Origin: Planctomycetaceae bacterium
GTDB taxonomy: Bacteria; Planctomycetota; UBA1135; GCA-002686595
DNA: 15,093 nt
Assembly (NCBI GenBank): GCA_013360535.1
Contig: JABWBL010000024.1
Span: forward strand, 1 to 15,093
Reading direction: 5' to 3'
The position numbers were made by a program, and so were the translations under genes. The notes beneath the pieces were generated by a model that was not told the DNA's origin, made no database searches, and worked only from the letters and a program-made list of their open reading frames with translations. Positions 6,092 to 13,535 of this stretch are shown piece by piece. Numbering within the stretch: the first letter of the stretch is position 1; each line of letters opens with the position of its first letter.

Positions 6092-7174
6092 TCACCGCTG
6101 CGAGCGAAGGCGGTCGAGTTCTGCGAGCGTGAAGCGCACGCTGATCACGTAGGGCTTCTCGCCTTGGGTCCAGTGGCCGTAGCTCGTCGCCACGAACGTG
6201 CCGTCGGGAAGCAGCTCGAGCCCCGCGTAGCCGCAGTCGTACTCGTGGTGGTTGTCGGCGAGGCGCACGCGCATTTCGCCGGGACCGGCGCGCTCGAGGT
6301 CGTCGAAACGGCCGACCCACACGAGCCAGTCGCCGCGGGTCGGGCTCGCTTTCGCCATGTCGCGGAACGTGACGACGAGGCGACCGTCGAGCGCATGCAC
6401 ACCGACGTGGCGATCGCCGGTGAGCGCGGGGTTCAGCTCGCGCGGCGGACCCCACGTGCGCGCCTCGTCGTCGGAGAGCATCACGTGCGCTTCCTTCGCG
6501 CGGCGGTTCTCGCGCAGGAGCAACGCGAGGCGCGCGCCATCGGGCGAACGCACGATCCCCGGCTCGCACAGGTGCACGTCACTGCCGCTCCAGATCGGTT
6601 CCGGCTCGCTCCACGAAAGTCCAAGATCCTTCGAGAAACTCTGCAAGAGCGTGAACGTGCCCGCGGCCTTGCCTCCGGGTGCGAGGAAGCGCCCGTCGTC
6701 GTGGAAGAACGCACCGAGCGAGCCGTCGGCGAGCCGCGCGACGCTCGACATCACGACGATGCCGCCCCAATTGCCCGCAGGCGCAAGCTCGGTCCATGTG
6801 CGGCCGCCATCGTCGGAATGCGAGAGGCGCGCGGGGTTGAGGCCGGAGAAGAGCAGCACGCGCTCGCGGCCGTCGGGCAGCACGAACCGGTGCAACGTCG
6901 GCGTCTCGAGGCTTGTCGCGAAGCTCGCGGGAACGGGCAACGGCTTGCTCCAGCTCGCGCCGCCATCCTCGCTGCGCACGAGGCGAATCGCGCCGCGACC
7001 GTGGCCTTCGGGATAGGCGCACAGGATCGTGCGGCCGTCGCCTAGCAGCGCGGTGGTCGGGTGGCCGAGGTACTGGCCGGACTGGCGGTCGACGACGACG
7101 CGGCGCGAAGTGTCGCCGGAAAGATCGAGAAACCGAGGGGCGTCCTGAAGTGCGAGGAAGAGCAGGGGGAGCAT
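6092..7174 (-). CDS. Exported sialidase-superfamily (BNR/Asp-box) glycosidase
   Basis: The 360-aa product is a six-bladed propeller of the sialidase superfamily. Four Asp boxes are visible: SEDGGASW (68-75), SDDGGRTW (120-127), SKDLGLSW (181-188, degenerate) and SDDEARTW (234-241, degenerate). Other landmarks are GQYLGHPTTALLGDGRTILC and YPEGHGRG near the N-terminus, LLLRENRR (218-225), VVTFRD (267-272) and HEYDCGYAG (310-318); R221, R271 and Y316 are plausible parts of the arginine/tyrosine active site. There is no N-terminal (F/Y)RIP motif, so the enzyme is not a canonical GH33 sialidase, and its substrate could be another acidic sugar. The start at 7174 is chosen because MLPLLFLALQ gives a short signal peptide; the open frame extending to 7735 would antisense the rhaM gene. 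The transporter gene follows 88 nt downstream. Confidence 0.75.
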   Translation of the reverse strand: MLPLLFLALQDAPRFLDLSGDTSRRVVVDRQSGQYLGHPTTALLGDGRTILCAYPEGHGRGAIRLVRSEDGGASWSKPLPVPASFATSLETPTLHRFVLPDGRERVLLFSGLNPARLSHSDDGGRTWTELAPAGNWGGIVVMSSVARLADGSLGAFFHDDGRFLAPGGKAAGTFTLLQSFSKDLGLSWSEPEPIWSGSDVHLCEPGIVRSPDGARLALLLRENRRAKEAHVMLSDDEARTWGPPRELNPALTGDRHVGVHALDGRLVVTFRDMAKASPTRGDWLVWVGRFDDLERAGPGEMRVRLADNHHEYDCGYAGLELLPDGTFVATSYGHWTQGEKPYVISVRFTLAELDRLRSQR

Positions 7175-7210
7175 GGGAAGGTTGTAGCGTCGCTCGGTAG
7201 AGTCGCGAGC
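7175..7210. promoter_or_regulatory. Short divergent interval between sialidase-like and mutarotase genes
   Basis: Only 36 bp separate the two divergent start codons (7174 and 7211), too little for two complete promoters plus leaders. Promoters must extend into the coding sequences, or mRNAs have very short leaders. A TACAAC hexamer on the minus strand lies close before the sialidase start but has no convincing -35 partner. Confidence 0.35.
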
Positions 7211-7549
7211 ATGAAGCGCTACGGAATGGTGATCCGGCTGCGGCCGGAGAAAGTCGACGAGTACGTGAAGTTGCACGCGGAAGTCTGGCCGGGGGTGCTC
7301 GCGCGCATCAGCGACTGCAACCTGCGGAACTACTCGATCTTCCTGCAGCGGCTCGACGACGGTCGCGACTACCTGTTCGCGTACTTCGAGCACGTAGGCG
7401 CGGATTTCGCGGCGGACATGGCGCGGATGGCGGCGGATCCGGAAACGCAGCGCTGGTGGAAGCTCACGGAGCCGTGCCAGGAGCCCGTAGGCACGCGCCG
7501 CCAGGGCGAGTGGTGGGCGCAGATGCGCGAGGTGTTCCACCATGCTTGA
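7211..7549 (+). CDS. rhaM: L-rhamnose/L-fucose mutarotase (RhaM family)
   Basis: The 112-aa product matches RhaM (about 104 aa in E. coli), a cytoplasmic dimeric alpha/beta-barrel enzyme that interconverts the alpha and beta anomers of L-rhamnose. Conserved features are YVKLHAEVWPGVL with H22, LRNYSIFL with Y41, and the Trp pair in TQRWWKL (W82/W83); H22 and Y41 fall at the same positions as the E. coli catalytic residues. The ATG at 7211 begins at the family's usual N-terminus; the longer open frame to 7061 runs through the divergent gene and is rejected. Its last codons overlap the next gene (ATGCTTGA), so translation is probably coupled. Because the partner is a GH95-type enzyme, the physiological sugar may be L-fucose rather than L-rhamnose; from memory, a relative of this family serves L-fucose catabolism in Xanthomonas. 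Confidence 0.9.
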   Translation: MKRYGMVIRLRPEKVDEYVKLHAEVWPGVLARISDCNLRNYSIFLQRLDDGRDYLFAYFEHVGADFAADMARMAADPETQRWWKLTEPCQEPVGTRRQGEWWAQMREVFHHA

Positions 7550-9773
7550 GCTGCTGCTTCTGGCGGTGGTCGCGCAGGCTCCGCACGTTCCGGCGCCGGT
7601 CGTGCTCGACGCGCCCGTGACACGTTCGGACGACGGTTTGCCGCTGGGAAATGGCGCGCAGGGCGTGCTCGTGTGGGGCGAAGGCAACGTCGTGCGGCTG
7701 TCGCTCGACCGCGGCGACCTGTGGGACGAACGCACGCCACCGACGCTGCAACGTGCAGATTGGACTTACGCGACGATGAAGGAGTTGGTCGCGAACGGAC
7801 CGCAGCAGAAGCTGCACGAGCTCTTCGACGTGCCTTATGACACGGTGCCGTATCCGACGAAGTTGCCGGGCGGGCGCATCGAGCTCGTGTTTCCCGAAGG
7901 AACGAACGTGCAGCGTTTCACGCTCGATCTGGCGAGCGCGCAGGCGAAGGTGGAGCTCGGCGCAACGACCGTACGACTGCACGTCTCCGCGACGCTTCCG
8001 TTCGCGGTCGTGCGCATCGACGGTGTGAAGCCGCAGGTTCGGCTCGCGCCACCGCAGGCCGTGAAGCAGCTCGCCTACATCCCTGCGAGCATGGGCTCCG
8101 ACGGCGAGCGTCAGTGGTACGTGCAGGAAGCTGCGCAAGGCATGGCCTACGGAGTCGCGTGCGTGCGGCACGATGACGACGAAGGAACGACGCTCCTGAT
8201 CCACGTCGGCAAGCGCGACCACGCAGCAAGCGAGGACGAGTCGCTCGAGAGTTGGCTCGGTGGAGGTGCACCCCTTCAGGTGGCGATGCCGTACGAATGG
8301 CTCGCGCAGCAGTGGCACGAGTCGTGGTGGAAGGAGCACTGGAGCGCTTCGAGCGTGCGTCTGCCGGACGCGCGTATCCAGGCGCAGTACGACTTCGCGC
8401 GCTACGTCTACGGCGCGGGCTCGCGAGTCGACCAACTGGGGCGCGGCGGCGCACCGATCGCGTTGCAGGGCCTGTGGACCAACGACGAAGGTGGCTTGCC
8501 GCCGTGGAAGGGCGACTACCACAACGACCTCAACACGCAGACGACGTACGGCGCGCAGTTGCCGATGGGGCACGCGGACGCGGGCCTGTGCTTCTTGCAG
8601 CATCTCGCGAGCCTCAAGCCACGTTTCGAGAGCTTCGCGCGCTCGTTCTACGCCGTCGACGGCATCGTCGTGCCGGGTGTGATGACGCTCGAAGGGCGCG
8701 CGATGGGCGGTTGGGGGCAGTATTCGCTCTCGCCGACGAACACAGCGTGGCTGGCGCTGCTGTTCGACGAGCACTGGCGCCACACGCGCGACGAAGCGTT
8801 CCTGAAGGACGTGGCGTTTCCGTGGTGTGCGCAGGCGGGGCGTGCGCTCGCGGCGTTGCTTGCGCCCGACAGCGAAGGCCACCTGCGCCTGCCGCTCTCG
8901 TCGAGCCCCGAGATCTTCGACAACTCGGCGCGCTCGTGGCTGCCGCCGAACTCGAACTACGACCAGTCGCTGCTGCGTTGGCTGTTCGGCGCGCTCGCGC
9001 GGCAGGCGAGCGAGCTGGGCCGCGCGGAAGAAGCGGCGAAGTGGAACGACCTGCTCGCGCGACTGGAACCGCTCGACGTCGACGCGGAGAGCGGCGCGCT
9101 CACGTTCGCACGCGGGATTCCGTACGAGAGCTCGCACCGCCACTTCTCGCACGCGATGGCGATCCACCCGCTCGGAACGCTCACGATCGAAGGCAGTGAG
9201 AGCGAGCGCCGCACGATCGACGCGACGCTCGACCAGCTCGAGCGCCACGGCAGCGACTGGTGGACCGGTTACAGCTTCTCGTGGTTCGCCTGCATGCTCG
9301 CGCGCGCGGGAAGGCCCGAGAAGGCGCTCGCGCAGCTCGAGAACTACCTCGCGTTCACGGGCCGCAACGGCTTCCACCTGAACGGCGATCAGTCCGGCAA
9401 GGGCCTGTCGAAGTTCACGTACCGACCGTTCACGCTCGAAGGCAACATGCTCGCCGCCCAGGCGGTGCACGAGATGCTGCTGCAGAGCTGGGGCGGCGTC
9501 GTGCGCGTGTTCCCGGCGACGAGCGAGCGCTGGAAGGACGTCGAGTTCGACAGGCTGCGCGCCGAAGGAGCGTTCCGCGTGTCCGCGAAACGCGTCGGCG
9601 GGCGCACACGACTGGTCGGGATCGCTGCGGAGCGTGGGGGCGAGCTGCGGCTGCGCGATCCGTTCGGCGGAGCACCGTTCAAGACGGAAGGTGTGCGGCT
9701 GGAACGCCAAGGCACGGACCTCGTCGGCACTCTCAAGGCGCGGGAGACCGTCGTGCTGACGCTCGCCGACTGA
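7542..9773 (+). CDS. GH95-like glycosidase (alpha-L-fucosidase/alpha-L-galactosidase family)
   Basis: The 743-aa product starts with a short signal-like segment (MLELLLLAVVAQA) and shows GH95 landmarks in order: LPLGNGAQGVLVWG (33-46), ALQGLWTNDEGGLPPWKGDY (307-326), HNDLNTQ (327-333), LSSSPE with candidate acid E457, SSHRHFSHAMAIHPLGTL (530-547), WWTGYSFSWFACMLAR (573-588) and TLEGNMLAAQAVHEMLLQS (631-649). The (alpha/alpha)6 barrel spans about 260-650, flanked by an N-terminal beta domain and a C-terminal beta domain. Relative to characterised GH95 fucosidases, the first Asn of the N-x-N water-activating pair is replaced by D329 (N331 is kept) and the Asp of 'IDGN' is E633, so substrate or mechanism may differ. 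The start overlaps the mutarotase stop by 8 nt. It ends 7 nt before a converging gene. Confidence 0.85.
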   Translation: MLELLLLAVVAQAPHVPAPVVLDAPVTRSDDGLPLGNGAQGVLVWGEGNVVRLSLDRGDLWDERTPPTLQRADWTYATMKELVANGPQQKLHELFDVPYDTVPYPTKLPGGRIELVFPEGTNVQRFTLDLASAQAKVELGATTVRLHVSATLPFAVVRIDGVKPQVRLAPPQAVKQLAYIPASMGSDGERQWYVQEAAQGMAYGVACVRHDDDEGTTLLIHVGKRDHAASEDESLESWLGGGAPLQVAMPYEWLAQQWHESWWKEHWSASSVRLPDARIQAQYDFARYVYGAGSRVDQLGRGGAPIALQGLWTNDEGGLPPWKGDYHNDLNTQTTYGAQLPMGHADAGLCFLQHLASLKPRFESFARSFYAVDGIVVPGVMTLEGRAMGGWGQYSLSPTNTAWLALLFDEHWRHTRDEAFLKDVAFPWCAQAGRALAALLAPDSEGHLRLPLSSSPEIFDNSARSWLPPNSNYDQSLLRWLFGALARQASELGRAEEAAKWNDLLARLEPLDVDAESGALTFARGIPYESSHRHFSHAMAIHPLGTLTIEGSESERRTIDATLDQLERHGSDWWTGYSFSWFACMLARAGRPEKALAQLENYLAFTGRNGFHLNGDQSGKGLSKFTYRPFTLEGNMLAAQAVHEMLLQSWGGVVRVFPATSERWKDVEFDRLRAEGAFRVSAKRVGGRTRLVGIAAERGGELRLRDPFGGAPFKTEGVRLERQGTDLVGTLKARETVVLTLAD

Positions 9774-9780
9774 ACGTTGC

Positions 9781-10668
9781 TCAGGCGAACTCGAACGCGC
9801 GCAGCGAGAGCGACCCGTAGGCCGCGCTCTCGTGCAGCGTCTTCGCCTTCGCGTTCTCGCCGGCGGCGCCGAGCGCGACGAGGATCGGCAGGTAGTGGTC
9901 CTCGGTCGGATGGTTGCGCGCGGCGTTCGGCGCGACCTTGCGGTACTCGATCAACGCCTTCGCGTCGCCGGCGCGCGCACGTTCATCGAGCCACGTGTCG
10001 AACTCCGCCGCCCACTTGGGCAGCGTCTCGCCCGGGCCGAGCTCGCCGAGGTTGTGCGTCGCGCCACCCGAGCCGATCACGAGCACGCCTTGCTTGCGCA
10101 GCGCCTGCAGCGCGAGCCCAAGCTTGTAGTGGTGCTCCGTGTCGAGCCCCGGTTGCAGCGAGAGCTGCGTCACCGGCACGTTCGCGTCCTTGTAGGCGAG
10201 CATCAGCGGAATCCACGCACCGTGATCGAGCCCCCGCGCTTCCTTGCGCGCGGCGACACCGGCCGTCGCGAGCGTGTCCGCGATCTCCGTGCCGAGCTCG
10301 ACCGCACCCGGCGCCGCGTAGCGCATCTGGTACAGCTCGTCCTCGAAGCCGTAGAAGTCATGGATCGTCTTCGGCTTGGGCGAGATGTCGACCGTGGCTT
10401 CCTTCGTCAGCCAGTGCGCCGACACGCACAGCACTGCACGCGGCTGGAAGCGCGTGCCCAACGACGCGAGGAAGCGCTTCACCGGCAAGTCACCGAGCAC
10501 GAGGTTCGGCGCGCCGTGCGAGACGAACAGTGTCGGAAGTTCCTTCATGTCCGCTCCTGCTTTCGGGGCGTGCTCCGCACCCGTGTCCTGCACGCTCGCC
10601 TTCACCGCGCAGGACGCTGCCAGCGCCGCCGCACCCACCACGACGCCGCGACGATCGATCGAGTCCAT
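9781..10668 (-). CDS. Exported LigB-family extradiol dioxygenase (4,5-DOPA dioxygenase-like)
   Basis: From residue 41 (MKELPTLFVSHGAPNLVL) the 295-aa product matches the 4,5-DOPA dioxygenase/YgiD branch of class III extradiol dioxygenases. Probable metal ligands are H51 (SHG), H85 (SAHW) and H258 (EDHYLP), with H149 in LDHGAWIPL as the likely catalytic histidine; the ligand spacing agrees with E. coli YgiD. These enzymes open catechol-type rings using Fe(II) or Zn(II). Unusually, 40 residues precede the catalytic domain, including MDSIDRRGVVVGAAALAASC. This has a twin-arginine-like 'DRRGVVV' and a lipobox-like LAASC (C20), suggesting export by Tat and possibly lipid anchoring. The start could instead be the ATG at 10677 (three residues longer). 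It lies 16 nt after the metallopeptidase stop and is probably in the same operon. Confidence 0.85.
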   Translation of the reverse strand: MDSIDRRGVVVGAAALAASCAVKASVQDTGAEHAPKAGADMKELPTLFVSHGAPNLVLGDLPVKRFLASLGTRFQPRAVLCVSAHWLTKEATVDISPKPKTIHDFYGFEDELYQMRYAAPGAVELGTEIADTLATAGVAARKEARGLDHGAWIPLMLAYKDANVPVTQLSLQPGLDTEHHYKLGLALQALRKQGVLVIGSGGATHNLGELGPGETLPKWAAEFDTWLDERARAGDAKALIEYRKVAPNAARNHPTEDHYLPILVALGAAGENAKAKTLHESAAYGSLSLRAFEFA

Positions 10669-10684
10669 GGCGCGCATTCTCGGC

Positions 10685-12892
10685 TCACTTCGGGCTCTTT
10701 TCGAGCCCCGCCGGCATCCATGGCGCGAGCCGCTCGACGCCGCGCCGCGCCTTCTCGCTCGTCGGAACGCCCCAGACCTCGAAGAACGGCCCGAGGTTCT
10801 TGCCCGTCGCCTCCGACATGCGCCGCAGCCACTCGTCACGCTTCTCCTCGTCACCTTGGGGCCGCTCGTTGCGTCCGAGCGCGCGGTACTCGGCGAACAC
10901 ACGCTGGAACGGCTCCCAGCCGAACGCCTCGCGCAGCTGCCGGTACATCGTGAGCGCGAGGAACGGATCGTTCTTCCACTCGTCGAACTTCGCGCCGCGC
11001 GCGACGTAGGCTTCGACCGACGGCGGATTCGACACGCCTTCGTGTCCGGGATCTTCTCCGCGCAGGTCACAGCAGCGCTCGATCGCGTACAGGCCGATCA
11101 CGTTGTTCGTGACCTCGCCCGTGCCCTCGAAGGTCCACTCGGGCCGCTGCAGGTTGTGGCCGAGCTCGTGCACGAAGCCCCACACGTCCTTCGCGCGCCG
11201 CAGGTTGTCGAGCGCGACGACGTGCTCGGCCGCATCGAGGTGCGTCATCACGGGATAACCCGAGTGCATGTAGCCCGCGCTGATCTGCCGATCGCACACG
11301 AAGCGCTCCGGTCGCGGCCGATCCTTCGGGATGCCGACGAGCTCCGCTTCAGCGTCGAGAACACGGTCCCAGAACTCCATCAACGCCTTGGGATCGTCGA
11401 GCGCACGGATCGCGCTCGAAGGCAGGCTGATCCCGAGCTTGCGCGAGCTGAGCTCGGCCCACGGTGCGGGTCGCGAGCGCTGCTCGTTGCGCCATTCCTC
11501 GAGCGTCGTGCGCCCGAGCACGAACAGCGGCGCCGGCACGACACCACGCAGCTGCACCTTCAGCTTGCCGAGCGTGCAGCCGTCGGGGACGACGACGTAC
11601 ACCGGGCCGCCGAACGGATTCGCGGCGAGCGTCGTGCGTTCGTTCGCCGGGACCTCGAGCGTGATCGCCGGTACGCGCTTCCACGTGTCGAGGTGCCACA
11701 GCGTGTCTTCGTGGCAGCCGATGCGCAGCGCAAGACCGCGGCCGAGCGCTTCCGCCGGCAATTGCAGCTCGACCTTCGCACCCGGACGCGCGTAGGCGCC
11801 CGTCGAGTGCCATCCGCCGAGCGACGCGTCGATCTCCGCCGAGACCGCCTGCGCCGGAGCGTCGACATCGCCGGGGAAATCCGCCGCGGAAGCGTGCGCG
11901 CGCACCTTGCCGATCGGCTCGCTGCGCTGCATCTCGACCTGGATCGCGAGCAGCGCGCGCCCGAGCGCGTTCGAGCGCTTCATCGGCTGGCGCTCGCTGA
12001 CCACGAGGCTCTGCTCCTTCGCCTTCACGAGTTTCTCCAGCCGCTCACGGAACGCCACGTCACCCTTGGGCATCCAGCGCAACGCGAGCTGCAACGACAC
12101 CTGCGCCTGAGCGAGCTGCGCGTCACTTGCCGTCACCTTGCCCGCTTCGAGCGCGAGCATCAGCTCGAGCGCGCGCCCCGCGTGCACCAGCGGATCCGGC
12201 ACGTTCGCCGCGAGCTGCCCGTTGTCCGCCGTCGCCTCCGTGTAACCATCGGCGTACGCGAGCCCCGCCTGCGCGAGCAGCCGCTGCCCCGGCCGTTCTT
12301 CGACACGCTCGTTCGCATGCCCTTGCAGCCAACCCCACGGCGTGTCGCCGCAGATCACCGCTCCGCCACCGCCGACGTACTTGATTAGCCAGTCGGTTTC
12401 CTCATCACTCAGCGACAGCGGAGCGCAGCCGATGATCGAGAGCTTCGCGACACCTTCCGGTTCGGGCCCGTTCGGCAGCGCGACGACCTCGTAGCCCGCT
12501 TCCGCCATCAACCCGCCGAACATGCCGCCGAGCGTGCCCACCTTGAGCGACTTGGCCTTCGATTTCGCCGTCCACACGAGCAGGTTCCTCATCAGCGCCG
12601 CCGTCTCGCCGGGCCGTTTCGCCGCTGGTCCCGCGTAACCGTTGTGCCCGAACACGAGCACGCGCCCGCTGCCGATGCGCCCGCCCGCGATCAGCGCCGC
12701 CTGCGCACCGCCGAAGCCGCCGGTGACGATCGGAAAGGCCTTGTCGCCGAAGACCGCGATCGGTCCCGGAATGCCGACACGCTCGACCGTCTTGACGCCG
12801 TCGAGCAGCTTCGTCGCGTCGTCCTGCGCCGCGTGCGCGAACGGAACCAGCAGGGCGAGAACGACGGCGACGCGCGTGAGGAGGGGCTTCAC
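10685..12892 (-). CDS. Secreted M60 (enhancin/mucinase-like) zinc metallopeptidase
   Basis: The 735-aa product has a signal peptide (KPLLTRVAVVLALLVPFAHA), then a glutamine-amidotransferase-like fold at about 40-235 (IAVFGDKAFPIVTGG, VLVFGHNGY, GGAVICGDTPWGWLQG). A helical linker spans about 240-330. The M60 region follows, with STGAYARPG (363-371), GGPVYVVVP (428-436) and the gluzincin motif HELGHNLQRPEWTFEGTGEV (H575, E576, H579, E593). This HExxH...E arrangement with WxFxGxxEVTNN is diagnostic of M60. The family includes viral enhancin and bacterial enzymes that cut mucin-type glycoproteins, and the domain order resembles TCAF-like proteins. The start is a GTG at 12892 with AAGGA four bases upstream; no in-frame ATG is suitable. 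It sits 25 nt after the CutC-like gene in the same direction. Confidence 0.9.
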   Translation of the reverse strand: MKPLLTRVAVVLALLVPFAHAAQDDATKLLDGVKTVERVGIPGPIAVFGDKAFPIVTGGFGGAQAALIAGGRIGSGRVLVFGHNGYAGPAAKRPGETAALMRNLLVWTAKSKAKSLKVGTLGGMFGGLMAEAGYEVVALPNGPEPEGVAKLSIIGCAPLSLSDEETDWLIKYVGGGGAVICGDTPWGWLQGHANERVEERPGQRLLAQAGLAYADGYTEATADNGQLAANVPDPLVHAGRALELMLALEAGKVTASDAQLAQAQVSLQLALRWMPKGDVAFRERLEKLVKAKEQSLVVSERQPMKRSNALGRALLAIQVEMQRSEPIGKVRAHASAADFPGDVDAPAQAVSAEIDASLGGWHSTGAYARPGAKVELQLPAEALGRGLALRIGCHEDTLWHLDTWKRVPAITLEVPANERTTLAANPFGGPVYVVVPDGCTLGKLKVQLRGVVPAPLFVLGRTTLEEWRNEQRSRPAPWAELSSRKLGISLPSSAIRALDDPKALMEFWDRVLDAEAELVGIPKDRPRPERFVCDRQISAGYMHSGYPVMTHLDAAEHVVALDNLRRAKDVWGFVHELGHNLQRPEWTFEGTGEVTNNVIGLYAIERCCDLRGEDPGHEGVSNPPSVEAYVARGAKFDEWKNDPFLALTMYRQLREAFGWEPFQRVFAEYRALGRNERPQGDEEKRDEWLRRMSEATGKNLGPFFEVWGVPTSEKARRGVERLAPWMPAGLEKSPK

Positions 12893-12896
12893 GCCT

Positions 12897-12901
12897 TCCT
12901 T
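12897..12901 (-). promoter_or_regulatory. Ribosome binding site selecting a GTG start
   Basis: On the minus strand AAGGA lies four bases before the GTG at 12892. It supports this non-ATG start for the metallopeptidase, which coincides with the start of a hydrophobic signal peptide. Confidence 0.55.
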
Positions 12902-12917
12902 GATACCAACTGCGCGC

Positions 12918-13535
12918 TCAGGTGGGGAACACGGTCGAGCTGTGCACCTCGTGCACACGCGCGTGGGCGACGATCTCGCGCCAGTTGTGCACGCGCACGC
13001 CGCCGCCGGCGAGGACCACGATGCGTCCGCGCGAGCGCTCGACGAGCTGGCGCAGCATCTCGCGGCCCTCGAACGCATCCGGCGCGCCGCCGGTGGTGAG
13101 CACACGCTCGACGCCGAGCTCGATCAGCTGCTCGAGCGCCTCCAGCGGGTCGGGGACGGAATCGAACGCCCGATGGCAGGTCACCCTGAGCGGCCGTGCG
13201 AGCGCGACGAGCTCGCGCATGCGCTCGACATCGAGCGTTCGGTCGCGGCGCAGCACGCCGAACACCGCCGCCATCACCTTGCGCTCCTTGAGCCACACGA
13301 GGTCTGCGCGCATCGACGCGAGCTCGGCCTCGTCGTACGTGAAGTCGCCGCCGCGCGGCCGCACCATCGCGCAGATCGGCAGCTGCATTTCCTGCTGCGC
13401 GAGCTCCATCAGCCCACGTGTCGGCGTCAGGCCGCCGACGTCGAGCCGCGCGCACAGCTCGATGCGTCTCGCGCCGCCCGCGACGGCCTTGCGCAGGTCG
13501 CCGAGCGAGTCGACGCACACTTCCAGCAGCGTCAC
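12918..13535 (-). CDS. cutC: CutC-family TIM-barrel protein
   Basis: The 205-aa product carries the CutC signatures VTLLEVCVDSLGDL, GGARRIELCARLDVGGLTPT, CAMVRPRGGDFTYDEAE, VMAAVFGVLRRD, VTCHRAFDSVPDP and VVLAGGGVRVHNW, which trace the strands of a TIM barrel. CutC was first linked to copper homeostasis in E. coli, but that role has been questioned, and its position here between a sugar ABC transporter and an M60 peptidase suggests a carbohydrate-related enzyme (inference). It is shorter than E. coli CutC (248 aa) and lacks the usual C-terminal extension, although the barrel motifs appear complete. Translation starts at GTG (13535) overlapping the permease stop by 3 bases within GTGA, so it is probably translationally coupled. 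Confidence 0.9.
   Translation of the reverse strand: MTLLEVCVDSLGDLRKAVAGGARRIELCARLDVGGLTPTRGLMELAQQEMQLPICAMVRPRGGDFTYDEAELASMRADLVWLKERKVMAAVFGVLRRDRTLDVERMRELVALARPLRVTCHRAFDSVPDPLEALEQLIELGVERVLTTGGAPDAFEGREMLRQLVERSRGRIVVLAGGGVRVHNWREIVAHARVHEVHSSTVFPT

Noticed and set aside
4735..6132. 465-aa plus-strand open frame over the transporter gene
   Set aside because: Charged, repetitive shadow; the opposite strand gives a 12-helix MFS protein with family motifs.
7175..7735. N-terminal extension of the sialidase-like frame up to 7735
   Set aside because: It would run antisense through the whole rhaM gene and has noise-like composition; the signal peptide starts at 7174.
7464..9710. 748-aa open frame on the minus strand antisense to the GH95 gene
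   Set aside because: Arg/His/Val-rich low-information sequence with no domain motif. It mirrors a well-supported gene and is expected from GC-rich codon use.
10376..12388. 670-aa plus-strand open frame over the M60 and dioxygenase genes
   Set aside because: Composition is Arg/Ala/Glu-rich without recognisable motifs, while the opposite strand encodes clear HELGH and LigB-family proteins.
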